A DNA stretch of 18,591 nt, from positions 1 to 18,591 of the forward strand of contig CAZXSN010000058.1 of NCBI GenBank assembly GCA_964643295.1. Direction: 5' to 3'. Positions 7,520-15,026 of this stretch are shown here, piece by piece. Position 1 is the first letter of the stretch, and each line of letters begins with the position of its first letter. Below the pieces are notes generated by a model. The model had not been told where the DNA came from. It worked only from the letters and a program-made list of their open reading frames with translations, and did not search any database. The stretch comes from Merdiplasma sp964643295 (GTDB lineage: Bacteria > Bacillota > Clostridia > Lachnospirales > Lachnospiraceae). Position numbers and translations under genes: made by a program.

Positions 7520-8521
7520 TTATTTTTTGATGTTTCCGCAGTAGTTTGTATCCGGTTCAAACACCCCCGGATTGAAAGCCGCATACGGCGCCTTCAGCTC
7601 TTTTAAGTTCTTAATCGTGCCGCTCGGCTGCGCCTGTGTTTTGATCTCCGTGGAGTGCTCCAGTTTGCCTGCCCATCTTAAGCGGGAACGGTTCTGCTCT
7701 TCCTCAGTAAAGTGGACTTTGATCTTTCCGTCCACAACCTCGAACGTGCCGTGGCTGCCGCAGACCACACAGTCAACCGACTTCGCGTCATGGGAAACCT
7801 GCAAAAGGCGGGTATGGCATACCGGGCAGACGCCTTCTTCCTCGCCTCTCCAGCGCACACGCTCCTCTTCCGTCTCCGCATTGATGGAAGAGAGAATATT
7901 CTGGCCGACCTTCGTAGCCCGCTCCATCATCTTAAGGTTGCCAAGAACGGATTCATGCGCCATGGCCCCATAATATTCCACCGTATCGATCACATCGATG
8001 CCCATCGGGAACGTAAACTCATACATCATCGGCAGAGTCAGGGCAATCCAGTTTTCCGTCATCGCGCCGCCCACTGCGATCAGGGCAGCCGAGCGTTTCT
8101 TGAAAATGCGCTCATCCGGAAGTTCGCTGGCCGGTTTGCCCGCCGCCTTGCCTTCCTCATAAGCCGCTTGGCGGAAGGTGATATCATGGCTCGGCCCGAT
8201 GCGGTCGCAGATCGTCTTGAACCGTCCGGTCACCGAAGTCTCATACGTCGGGCAGGCTAAAATCAGACCATCCGACTGCATCACACACTCGTCCAGAATA
8301 TCAAAATCGTCGTGGCGCACACAGTAGCCGCGCCCTCTTCCCGAGATCATCGAAATCACGCAGGCAATGCAGCCTGTGCAGTTGCTGATGTTGAGTTCAT
8401 CGGCACGGATAAAGGCCACCTCACAGCCCGCTTTCTCACATTCCATCAGGGCCTGCTTTACCATAATGTCGCAGTTGCTCATTTTTCTGCCAAAAGATAC
8501 ACCCAATACTTTTTTTGCCAT
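7520..8521 (-). CDS. Flavodoxin-fold NAD(P)H/FMN-dependent oxidoreductase with four-cysteine motif and C-terminal zinc ribbon (paralog 2)
   Basis: This 333-residue protein is colinear with the flavoprotein at 1683-2663. It begins MAKKVLGVSFGRKMSNCD and has Cys48, Cys51, Cys54 and Cys67 (C-x2-C-x2-C-x12-C) like iron-sulfur flavoproteins. It has ACPTYETSVTGRFKTICDR as the flavin-edge segment and a zinc ribbon with CPVC (232-235) and CVVC (251-254). Shared motifs AVGGA(T/M)T(D/E)NW and F(S/T)E(D/E)EQ show close paralogy. The likely role is electron transfer from NAD(P)H to a partner flavoenzyme, or reduction of a small molecule. The start is the ATG after GGAGAAAAG; an upstream 25-codon extension runs through the hairpin and is rejected. 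It is distal to the sugar transporter, with an attenuator-like hairpin between them. Function beyond the fold is inferred. Confidence 0.82.
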   Translation of the reverse strand: MAKKVLGVSFGRKMSNCDIMVKQALMECEKAGCEVAFIRADELNISNCTGCIACVISMISGRGRGYCVRHDDFDILDECVMQSDGLILACPTYETSVTGRFKTICDRIGPSHDITFRQAAYEEGKAAGKPASELPDERIFKKRSAALIAVGGAMTENWIALTLPMMYEFTFPMGIDVIDTVEYYGAMAHESVLGNLKMMERATKVGQNILSSINAETEEERVRWRGEEEGVCPVCHTRLLQVSHDAKSVDCVVCGSHGTFEVVDGKIKVHFTEEEQNRSRLRWAGKLEHSTEIKTQAQPSGTIKNLKELKAPYAAFNPGVFEPDTNYCGNIKK

Positions 8522-8535
8522 CTTTTCTCCTTCGT

Positions 8536-8600
8536 AAAACGGGGCGCCGCAAAGAGTCCTTCCTGCAGTTACTCCGGGCAACTCTTTTCGCGGCACCCCG
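8536..8600 (-). terminator. Strong hairpin between the transporter and flavoprotein 2 (partial terminator or attenuator)
   Basis: A 17-base-pair stem joins CGGGG, GCCGC and AAAGAGT (8540-8557) with ACTCTTT, GCGGC and CCCCG (8581-8600), with one C-A mismatch and a two-base bulge. The minus strand continues TTTTAC, and the ribosome site of flavoprotein 2 follows at once. It probably ends most transporter transcripts and lets some run into flavoprotein 2, since no promoter is seen between. The remainder of the 8522-8672 gap is featureless. Confidence 0.7.
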
Positions 8601-8672
8601 CCTGTGAAATCATCTGTTTATCTTTTTATCTGTGCTTCCGTTTTTCTTCTTCGGGAAGCTCCGGAAGAGTGA

Positions 8673-9692
8673 TTACTGGAAATCCTCAGCGGTCACGCTC
8701 GTCACTGTACCGGTCTCTAAGTACTCGTCTACCGTATCCGCGTTGACAAACATGGTCCCGGCTCTCTGCACATGGCCTTCTTCCACACTGCCGTCCATGA
8801 TGCCTTCGCACATATCCTTAAGCTCATTGGCCGTATCCTCTACGCTGCCGGTCAGCACCATGCCGCGCATCGGGGAAGCGCCGTCCGCGGAAGACTTAAT
8901 CAGATCTGCCATCGTCGCATCGCCATTGATCGCGAAGATACCCAGATTGCTGTAATCGGTAACCGGAGAACTCAAAGCGGTGAAATAGTTGTTCACGCCA
9001 AGGCCAAGGCCGCTGTGCGCCGTCAGGAAGACTTCCGTGTCGGTGTTCGACGGATAGAAGTTTTCTACAGCCGACAGGCCGGTGTCCATGTTCTCATCCT
9101 CGCACTCGATCTCCTGGGTGAATTTCGCTTTCTGAGAGAACTCCTCAATCTTGATCAGTTCGTCAGCCTGCACAACACCCGTCTCTGCGGTACGGCAGCT
9201 GAGAACAGCCGTCGGGACGGAATGATCTTCCGCATCCGCAAAGGTCTCATCAATCCACTTCGCTGCCATCCGGCAAAGATCATCCGCCAGATCCGCATCA
9301 TCGGACACCATCAGCACATCATACGCGCTTGTCTCTGCCACGAATGCGACTACCTTGATCCCGGCATCCATTGCCTGCTGGATCACGCCGTCCATCGCTT
9401 CCGGAGCAACAGACCAGATCACCAGAACATCCACGCCCATGGCGATATAGTTCTCGCACTTCTCCATCTGCACGTTCGGATCAAACTGTCCGTCTTCATA
9501 CGTTGCGTCCCAGCCTGCTTCCGTCATCACTTCCACATACTTGTCAGCAAGCTGCTGGAAGAAATCGCCGCCAAGACCAAAGGTCACGAAACCGACACTC
9601 TTGGTCTCCTCCGCCTGGGTGGTCATTACCGTGCCGGCCGCCATGCTCATGGTCAGAGCAGCCGCAAGTAAAACAGATAACGCCTTCTTCAT
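8673..9692 (-). CDS. Sugar ABC transporter substrate-binding protein (ribose/galactose type)
   Basis: The 339-residue exported protein has the two-lobed periplasmic-binding-protein type 1/4 fold. VGFVTFGLGGDFFQQLADKY starts the first lobe, and PNVQMEKCENYIAMGVDVLVI is the classic segment for binding a sugar 'as seen' by RbsB-like proteins. It captures the solute for the CUT2 importer encoded upstream. The signal peptide has KK, then a hydrophobic core LSVLLAAALTMSMAAG, then TTQA followed by EE. It looks like signal peptidase I processing, since no lipobox cysteine follows the core. In Gram-positive cells such proteins are normally lipoproteins. The start follows GAAGGAGG with ideal spacing. 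It is the third gene of the transporter operon, 137 bases after the permease. The sugar cannot be deduced. Confidence 0.87.
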   Translation of the reverse strand: MKKALSVLLAAALTMSMAAGTVMTTQAEETKSVGFVTFGLGGDFFQQLADKYVEVMTEAGWDATYEDGQFDPNVQMEKCENYIAMGVDVLVIWSVAPEAMDGVIQQAMDAGIKVVAFVAETSAYDVLMVSDDADLADDLCRMAAKWIDETFADAEDHSVPTAVLSCRTAETGVVQADELIKIEEFSQKAKFTQEIECEDENMDTGLSAVENFYPSNTDTEVFLTAHSGLGLGVNNYFTALSSPVTDYSNLGIFAINGDATMADLIKSSADGASPMRGMVLTGSVEDTANELKDMCEGIMDGSVEEGHVQRAGTMFVNADTVDEYLETGTVTSVTAEDFQ

Positions 9693-9728
9693 ACTGCATC
9701 CTCCTTCAATAAAATATAATGTTTTATG

Positions 9729-9751
9729 ATAAATACACCTGCGGTATTTAT
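9729..9751 (-). other. Stem-loop ahead of the substrate-binding protein gene
   Basis: A perfect eight-base-pair inverted repeat, ATAAATAC/GTATTTAT (9729-9736 with 9744-9751), has a seven-base loop and lies about 40 bases upstream of the start codon. Such stems between permease and binding-protein genes can stabilise the distal message or raise its yield. No promoter was recognised in the gap. Confidence 0.4.
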
Positions 9752-9829
9752 TTCTGTTCTGCCCGCAAAAAGGCATCCGCTTCCCTGTGTTTCTCCAAAG
9801 AGTACCCCTTGTCCCGGATCCCAGTTAAA

Positions 9830-10786
9830 TTACATTCCCTTGGAGTTCTTGTTCGTCAGGTACAGAGACACCAGCATAATTACGCCCTTGGCGATGTACT
9901 GCGGGTAGGTGCCCAGGTTGATTAACTGCATGCCGTTTGCCAGAACACCGAGCACAAACACAGCGACAATCACCTTCCACAGAGTACCCTCGCCGCCTTT
10001 TAACGCCACGCCGGAAAGTACGCAGGCCGTAATGCCTGTAAACTCAATGCCCACACCGGTGCCGGAATCAGCGGAACCCGCACGGGACGCCAGCAAAATC
10101 GCAGAGATCCCTACCAGCACACCGGCTACGGTAAAGGAGAGAACCTTAATCTTGCCTACATTCAGACCTGCCAGACGGGCTGCCTCAGGGTTATCGCCCG
10201 CTGCGTACACCTTGCGCCCGACGGCCGTCTTGCCCATCACAAAGCCAACAATCAATACCAGAACAACCATGATGACCACGTTCAGCGGAAGCCAGCCAAA
10301 CAGGCGGTACTGTCCGATGTACATGAAAGACCTCGGCAGGTTGTGATAGGTCTTGGATTCACTGATCAGGTAGGAAATTCCCTGAAAGATCGCCATCGTG
10401 CCCAGAGTGACGATCATCGTGTTGCTCTTTAACTTCTGCGCCATGAAACCGTTGAAGGTGCCTAACAGAGAGCAGAGCACGATGCCGCAGATCACAGCGA
10501 TGACCACCGGTACGTGATAGACGGACATCATCTTCGTCACCAGCACAGCGCACACAGACATCTGATAGCCAATCGAAAGATCACACCCGCCGCTGATCAT
10601 GATGATCATCACCGCGCACGAACACACAGCGACATGCACGTTCTGCACCAGGATGTTCGTGATGTTGATCGGTGTCAGGAAGCTCTTTGACATGATCGAA
10701 AAGAAGATCACCATCACAACCAGCAGAATCGGCAGCGACAGGTCTGAAAAGATCTCGCCAAAACTCTTTTTCTTTGCCTTTTCCAT
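9830..10786 (-). CDS. Sugar ABC transporter permease (RbsC-type, CUT2 family)
   Basis: The 318-residue integral membrane protein has about eight to ten hydrophobic segments, starting with LPILLVVMVIFFSIM (about 15-29). Family signatures are present: SGGCDLSIG in the conserved EAA-like loop (about 65-73, here normally 'GGIDLSVG'), NGFMAQKLKSNTMIVTLGTMAIFQGI, AAGDNPEAARLAGLNVGKIKVL, and VLSGVALKGGEGTLWKVIVAVFVLGVL near the end. It forms the transmembrane channel, probably as a homodimer, for a monosaccharide moved by the RbsA-type ATPase. The ATG follows GGGGGGAG at 7 bases. It lies only 12 bases after the ATPase gene, so the two are translated as a unit. Confidence 0.9.
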   Translation of the reverse strand: MEKAKKKSFGEIFSDLSLPILLVVMVIFFSIMSKSFLTPINITNILVQNVHVAVCSCAVMIIMISGGCDLSIGYQMSVCAVLVTKMMSVYHVPVVIAVICGIVLCSLLGTFNGFMAQKLKSNTMIVTLGTMAIFQGISYLISESKTYHNLPRSFMYIGQYRLFGWLPLNVVIMVVLVLIVGFVMGKTAVGRKVYAAGDNPEAARLAGLNVGKIKVLSFTVAGVLVGISAILLASRAGSADSGTGVGIEFTGITACVLSGVALKGGEGTLWKVIVAVFVLGVLANGMQLINLGTYPQYIAKGVIMLVSLYLTNKNSKGM

Positions 10787-10798
10787 TTATACTCCCCC

Positions 10799-12265
10799 CT
10801 ATAGTCCGGATGCAAGTGCGAGCACTTTTTCCTGGCTGAATTCTTCCTTCTTCAGTTCCCCGGTCTGCTGCCCCTCATGGAGCACAATGATACGCTCGGA
10901 CATGCCAAGCAGTTCCTCCATATCCGAAGAAACCATCAGGATGGCCTTGCCCTGCTCCGCCAGCTCATTCATCAGCAGATAGATCTCATGCCGGGCACCG
11001 ATGTCGATGCCTCGTGTCGGCTCGTCAAAGATTAAGATGTCCGGGAGCGCCGCCAGCGCCTTCGCAATGACCACTTTCTGCTGATTGCCGCCGGACAGGC
11101 CGCTCGTCAGCTGCGTCAGAAACGGAGTCTTGATCTTTAAGCGCTGTTTGTAGTCCTCCGCAAGCTTCATCTCCGCTCTCTTATCTACAACGAAATTTTT
11201 TGTCAGATGGTCAATCGTGGAGATCGAGATATTCCAGTAAATTGGTTTGTCAATGAAGCACCCCTGAAATTTCCGGTCCTCCGGAATTAAGGCTACCCCG
11301 GCAGCCATGCCGTCTTTTGGTGTCTTTAACTTCTTTTCCTGCCCCTTAAACAGGATCTGGCCGCTGTCCTTGTGAGCCGCACCGAAAATTAAGTGCATCA
11401 GTTCCGTTCTCCCGGCGCCCACCAGTCCCGCAAAGCCTAAGATCTCGCCTTTGTGGAGGTCGAAATTGATGTCCCGCACACCGTTGCCGCTCAGGTTTTT
11501 CACGGACAGCACGACTTCCTTTTCCGCAGGCTTTTTATCCGGATACGTGTTGCTGAGCTCTCTTCCGACCATCAGATTGATCAGCTCCTGCTTGCTCGTA
11601 TCCTTGATATTCCTGGTCGTGACATACTGACCGTCGCGCAGAATGGAGACGCGGTCACAGATACGGAAGAGTTCGTCCAAGCGGTGTGAGATGTAGATTA
11701 CGGTGACGCCGTCCGCTTTGAGCTTGTCCACAACGGTAAACAGTTTCTCCTGCTCACTGACGGTAATGGCCGCCGTCGGCTCATCCATGATGATAACTTT
11801 CGCTTTCTTGACGATGGCCTTGGCCAGCTCCACAATCTGCCGGTTGGCAATCGAAAGATTGCGGATCAGCTCCGACGGATCGATATGGCAGTCAAACTGC
11901 GCGAGCACTTCCGCCGCCTTGCGCTGGCGCTCTTTGTCGTTGAGCACCACGCCCTCTTCCTCTTTCACGCCCATGAAGATGTTGTCGGCGACACTCATCG
12001 CCTCAAACTGGATCAGCTCCTGATAAACGACAGCGATGCCCAGTTCGATGGCCTGTGCAGGTTGCAGGCGCTGATACGTTTTCCCCTCATACTCGATGGT
12101 TCCCGAGGTCGGCTGGATTGCGCCTGAAATGGTTTTGATAAAAGTGGATTTCCCTGCACCGTTTTCACCGACCAGCGCGTGCACTTCCCCTTTCTCAAAC
12201 GAGATCGACACATTGTCCAACGCCTTCACACCGGGATATTCCTTCGAAATATTTTTCAATGACAA
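10799..12265 (-). CDS. Sugar ABC transporter ATP-binding protein (RbsA/MglA-type, CUT2 family)
   Basis: The protein is about 490 residues with two tandem nucleotide-binding domains. The first has Walker A GENGAGKST, signature LSIANRQ and Walker B IIMDEPT. The second has the degenerate Walker A GLVGAGRTE typical of the family, signature LSGGNQQ and IFDEPTRGID. It powers uptake of a monosaccharide. The start is unusual. Homologs begin MEILSLKNISKEYPG-like, and the codon at that place (12272-12274) is ACG, exactly 7 bases after GGGAGGT. The nearest conventional start is the TTG at 12265 used here, which lies 16 bases from the ribosome site. The TTG at 12313 lies inside the promoter -10 box and is rejected. 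The gene leads the transporter operon. Confidence 0.88.
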   Translation of the reverse strand: MSLKNISKEYPGVKALDNVSISFEKGEVHALVGENGAGKSTFIKTISGAIQPTSGTIEYEGKTYQRLQPAQAIELGIAVVYQELIQFEAMSVADNIFMGVKEEEGVVLNDKERQRKAAEVLAQFDCHIDPSELIRNLSIANRQIVELAKAIVKKAKVIIMDEPTAAITVSEQEKLFTVVDKLKADGVTVIYISHRLDELFRICDRVSILRDGQYVTTRNIKDTSKQELINLMVGRELSNTYPDKKPAEKEVVLSVKNLSGNGVRDINFDLHKGEILGFAGLVGAGRTELMHLIFGAAHKDSGQILFKGQEKKLKTPKDGMAAGVALIPEDRKFQGCFIDKPIYWNISISTIDHLTKNFVVDKRAEMKLAEDYKQRLKIKTPFLTQLTSGLSGGNQQKVVIAKALAALPDILIFDEPTRGIDIGARHEIYLLMNELAEQGKAILMVSSDMEELLGMSERIIVLHEGQQTGELKKEEFSQEKVLALASGL

Positions 12266-12312
12266 AATTTCCGTAAGAACACCTCCCAGAACCGTGTATT
12301 TTTCTGAACACA

Positions 12313-12341
12313 AGTATAATAAACTTCTCTGTCCCGTGCAA
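12313..12341 (-). promoter_or_regulatory. Promoter of the sugar transporter operon
   Basis: TATACT (12313-12318) is preceded by a 17-base spacer and TTGCAC (12336-12341). The leader to the start region is only about 35-40 bases and carries GGGAGGT at 12281-12287. This promoter shows that the transporter can be transcribed apart from AraC-GH39 gene 2, and it rules out the most upstream start of the ATPase. Confidence 0.6.
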
Positions 12342-12402
12342 CTTCATTTTTGTTATCTGAAAACGTGCCTTCTTTTTTCCAAAACGGGGAGGCTGCCTGG
12401 AA

Positions 12403-12437
12403 GCAGGACAAATCCTGCATCTAAAAATTTGTCCTGC
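12403..12437 (-). other. Three-armed stem-loop with alternative pairing after AraC-GH39 gene 2
   Basis: On the minus strand the arm GCAGGACAAAT (12427-12437) pairs perfectly over 11 bases with ATTTGTCCTGC (12403-12413). A second GCAGGA (12413-12418) can instead pair with TCCTGC in the same 3' arm, in a tight six-base-pair hairpin. There is no T-run right after, so it is not a standard terminator. A weaker AAAGG/CCTTT stem with five T sits ahead at 12453-12476. Together these probably end or attenuate the regulator transcript. Confidence 0.5.
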
Positions 12438-12484
12438 CGGTTCCCGCCGCTTAAAAAGGCCTTTGGCGAACCCTTTCTCTAAGC

Positions 12485-14899
12485 CTACCGGTAGCGGTAG
12501 GTGACATGGATAAACTGGATCTCGTTTGGCTCCAGCTGTGTGTCAAAGCGGATTTTTCCGTTTTGTTCCCCGCAGTAGAGACGCACCATGCGCGGCACGG
12601 AAATCCGATTCAGATACTCGACATCCTCCCTCGTAAGCTCCTCATCCGAAGCCATCTGTGACCAGTTGTCCAGAATGCTGCCGAACTTCTGGCTGACGGA
12701 ATAGATGCGCAGGATGTACCGGCCGTTTATCTGGGCGGGAAGCTCAAAGTGCAGCCGCAGACTTTTGCTGTCCGTAAACAGCGTCGTGATCTCATTCACG
12801 CTGTACTTGTCTTCCTCAAAAAGCCCATACTGATAGCCCAGAGACTTCAGGTTGTGACAGGCAATCCGGTAGTTGCTGCCGCCGTTGTCCGTCACGATAT
12901 AGTGTTCCCCGGTTTTTAACAGGTACCTGCCCAGATTTCCCATAAACTGAAAAGCGTAATACGCCGGTTTGGGGATGCCGTCCTTGGAGACCAATCCTCC
13001 CCCGCCGTTTAAGAGCCGCTGTGAATCGTAATAATCGGCAAACAGATCGGAACCGACCCAGTATCCCATGAAATCCGCGAGTCCAATGCTGTCGATCATG
13101 TTCTTTAACAGATAGGCCCCTTTCATACAGTGATCATTCAGGACATTGCGGCTGGAGACCGAAAAGCTCCACTCCGTCACATGGAGGGTGCGCACCGGAA
13201 ACTCTGCCTGAGCGATCAGCTGGCGGGTACGCAGAAGCGTCTTTTTTATAAAATCCATATCCAGCGTCTGATTTTTCTCCATCTCAATGTTGTCAGGATT
13301 GTAGGGGTATGCGTAGATGGTGATAAAATCCGGCAGATTTTCGCGGTCCTTCCACTGCCTTAAAATATCCAGGAAATGATCCTCCCCCCAGCGCAGGGCA
13401 AAACCGCCTCCGCCGATGCGGATGCGGGGAAGGTATTCGCGCAGGGTTCCGGCGATGGCGTCAAAAACGTTCAGGTACAGGGGAATCGTCTGAGCCTTTC
13501 CGGCGAAGTCCAGTTTATTCTGCCAGCTGTCCTTTTCCGTCTTCCACACCTCAAAGTACCACTTTTCCACCTCGAAGGCCGAATAGCGGTTAATCAGGTG
13601 AATAATCAGCCTCTTCATGAAGTTGCGCAGTGATTCCAGATCAGGTTCCAGTTCCGCGTCTTTTACCTGAAGCCGGTCCGTGCGGTTCTGAATTAAAACC
13701 TTGGGCTTGTTGCGCAGTTCCATATAGGGGATCAGGTCATTGGAAACCAGAAAATCCAGAACGCGGTCCAGCTTGTCAAAGTTGCAGACTCCCTCGCGGT
13801 CGCTGCCGCTCATGAAAATTTCCGGTGAATAAATATCCCAGAAGCGCACATACCGGAAGTGCAGAGTTTTTTTCAGGAAAAGCACGTGGCGCTGCATATC
13901 AGAATCCAGAAGATCCGCCGCTGTACCGATGTTGATCATCTTATTCCAGGTATTCTCAAGCGGAGTGCGCTCCCGGCGGCTTACCATGGCCTGCTCCGCG
14001 AGCTGCCCGGACTTTTCCTGCGTCTGCTCTGTATTCTGCGAAAAATAATCCGCGACCTGTTTTCTTACATCCTCTTCCTCCTCAGCGATCTCGTGTTTGC
14101 CGCCTCCCTGATCCCGTACCCGGTTTCGGTACTCCGTCGGCGTCATATGGTATTTCTCCCTGAACACCTTATTTAACGCCGCGGAAGACGCGAACCCGTT
14201 GTCCATGGCGATTCGCACCAGCGGCTTGTCTGAATACAAAAGCTGGGAAACCGCGTGACTCAAGCGCACGGAATTCACATACTCCACGAAATTCATGTTG
14301 AAATGGCGCTTGATGTATTTCGACAGGTAAGCGTTCGACAGATACAGCTTGTCCGCCAGTTCCTTCAGACTGATCTCCCGGTTATAATTCTGCTGTACAT
14401 ACTCCGCGATCTTGTTTTTCCTGTCATCATATTTGTGTTCCTCCGTCCGGTATTTTCTGTCATCCGTATTCACCAGAAAATCCGTCGTCAGAATGTGCAG
14501 CAGCTCATAGTACAGGCTGGTCAGGTAGATCAGACTGCTGCCCCTGTCCCGGTACTGCTCCCTGACGATCTTTTTTAAGATCCCCCGGATTTCCAGAATA
14601 CTCTCATTCTCCTCCGCCGCCGAACTGCAGTAAAAAAAGACCGTATCCCGATCCATCATCTGACACAGCAGTGTGTACGGAAAGTAAATGATGGCCGCGA
14701 GAAAATTTTCCCCCCGTGAGAGATACGAATGCTTCTGATTGGGATTGATCACCACGAAGTCCTCTTTTTTCAGCTCATATTTCTGATCCTCCAGGGAGAA
14801 CTCCCCGGAGCCGTCCATCACGAAAAACAGCTCAACGTCGGAATGAATATGCGTACTGGTCATCTTTCTGGCCATAAATTCAAACTGGATCGTATCCAT
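12485..14899 (-). CDS. AraC-family regulator fused to a GH39-like domain (paralog 2)
   Basis: The 804-residue protein matches the architecture of the protein at 2855-5251. A cupin-like sensor (about 15-85, STHIHSDVELFFVMDGSGEF) is followed by a double helix-turn-helix (about 163-262, YLSNAYLSKYIKRHF and MDNGFASSAALNKVFREKYHMTPTEYR), a charged linker, and a GH39-like barrel (about 315-690). The nucleophile Glu576 is kept in VTEWSFSVS. The acid/base motif W-N-E-P-N reads W-K-T-E-K (452-456), so the catalytic glutamate position is threonine. The domain is therefore probably a sugar-binding sensor rather than a hydrolase. No signal peptide is seen. The ATG follows AAGGAAAGG at 8 bases. It lies directly upstream of the sugar transporter, its most likely target, and has its own promoter. 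Confidence 0.88.
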   Translation of the reverse strand: MDTIQFEFMARKMTSTHIHSDVELFFVMDGSGEFSLEDQKYELKKEDFVVINPNQKHSYLSRGENFLAAIIYFPYTLLCQMMDRDTVFFYCSSAAEENESILEIRGILKKIVREQYRDRGSSLIYLTSLYYELLHILTTDFLVNTDDRKYRTEEHKYDDRKNKIAEYVQQNYNREISLKELADKLYLSNAYLSKYIKRHFNMNFVEYVNSVRLSHAVSQLLYSDKPLVRIAMDNGFASSAALNKVFREKYHMTPTEYRNRVRDQGGGKHEIAEEEEDVRKQVADYFSQNTEQTQEKSGQLAEQAMVSRRERTPLENTWNKMINIGTAADLLDSDMQRHVLFLKKTLHFRYVRFWDIYSPEIFMSGSDREGVCNFDKLDRVLDFLVSNDLIPYMELRNKPKVLIQNRTDRLQVKDAELEPDLESLRNFMKRLIIHLINRYSAFEVEKWYFEVWKTEKDSWQNKLDFAGKAQTIPLYLNVFDAIAGTLREYLPRIRIGGGGFALRWGEDHFLDILRQWKDRENLPDFITIYAYPYNPDNIEMEKNQTLDMDFIKKTLLRTRQLIAQAEFPVRTLHVTEWSFSVSSRNVLNDHCMKGAYLLKNMIDSIGLADFMGYWVGSDLFADYYDSQRLLNGGGGLVSKDGIPKPAYYAFQFMGNLGRYLLKTGEHYIVTDNGGSNYRIACHNLKSLGYQYGLFEEDKYSVNEITTLFTDSKSLRLHFELPAQINGRYILRIYSVSQKFGSILDNWSQMASDEELTREDVEYLNRISVPRMVRLYCGEQNGKIRFDTQLEPNEIQFIHVTYRYR

Positions 14900-14954
14900 C
14901 TGGCTTGCCTTTCCTTATCTTCGCTCCCTTAACTTCTCCCCGCGCTGTCCCGGG

Positions 14955-15000
14955 AGAAATTTCTACCGCACAGTATAGCACGAATCCAAAAAAAGAGCAA
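14955..15000 (-). promoter_or_regulatory. Promoter of AraC-GH39 gene 2 with palindrome at the transcription start
   Basis: TATACT (14972-14977) is preceded after 17 bases by TTGCTC (14995-15000). The palindrome AGAAATTTCT (14955-14964) covers the predicted start of transcription and would suit autoregulation. The -35 box lies inside the 3' arm of the upstream terminator, so the two elements overlap. Confidence 0.5.
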
Positions 15001-15021
15001 ATTCCGCATGCCTGAATTTGC
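14988..15021 (-). terminator. Rho-independent terminator upstream of AraC-GH39 gene 2
   Basis: An eight-base-pair stem, GCAAATTC/GAATTTGC (14997-15004 with 15014-15021), is followed on the minus strand by CTC and seven T (14988-14994). It is the best terminator between the isomerase gene and the regulator, though it lies about 280 bases after the isomerase stop. Confidence 0.75.
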
Positions 15022-15026
15022 CCTTT

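Noticed and set aside
12266..12313. TTG start of the ABC ATPase at 12313
   Set aside because: It would place the start codon inside the -10 box and translate the ribosome site; homologs begin near EILSLKN.
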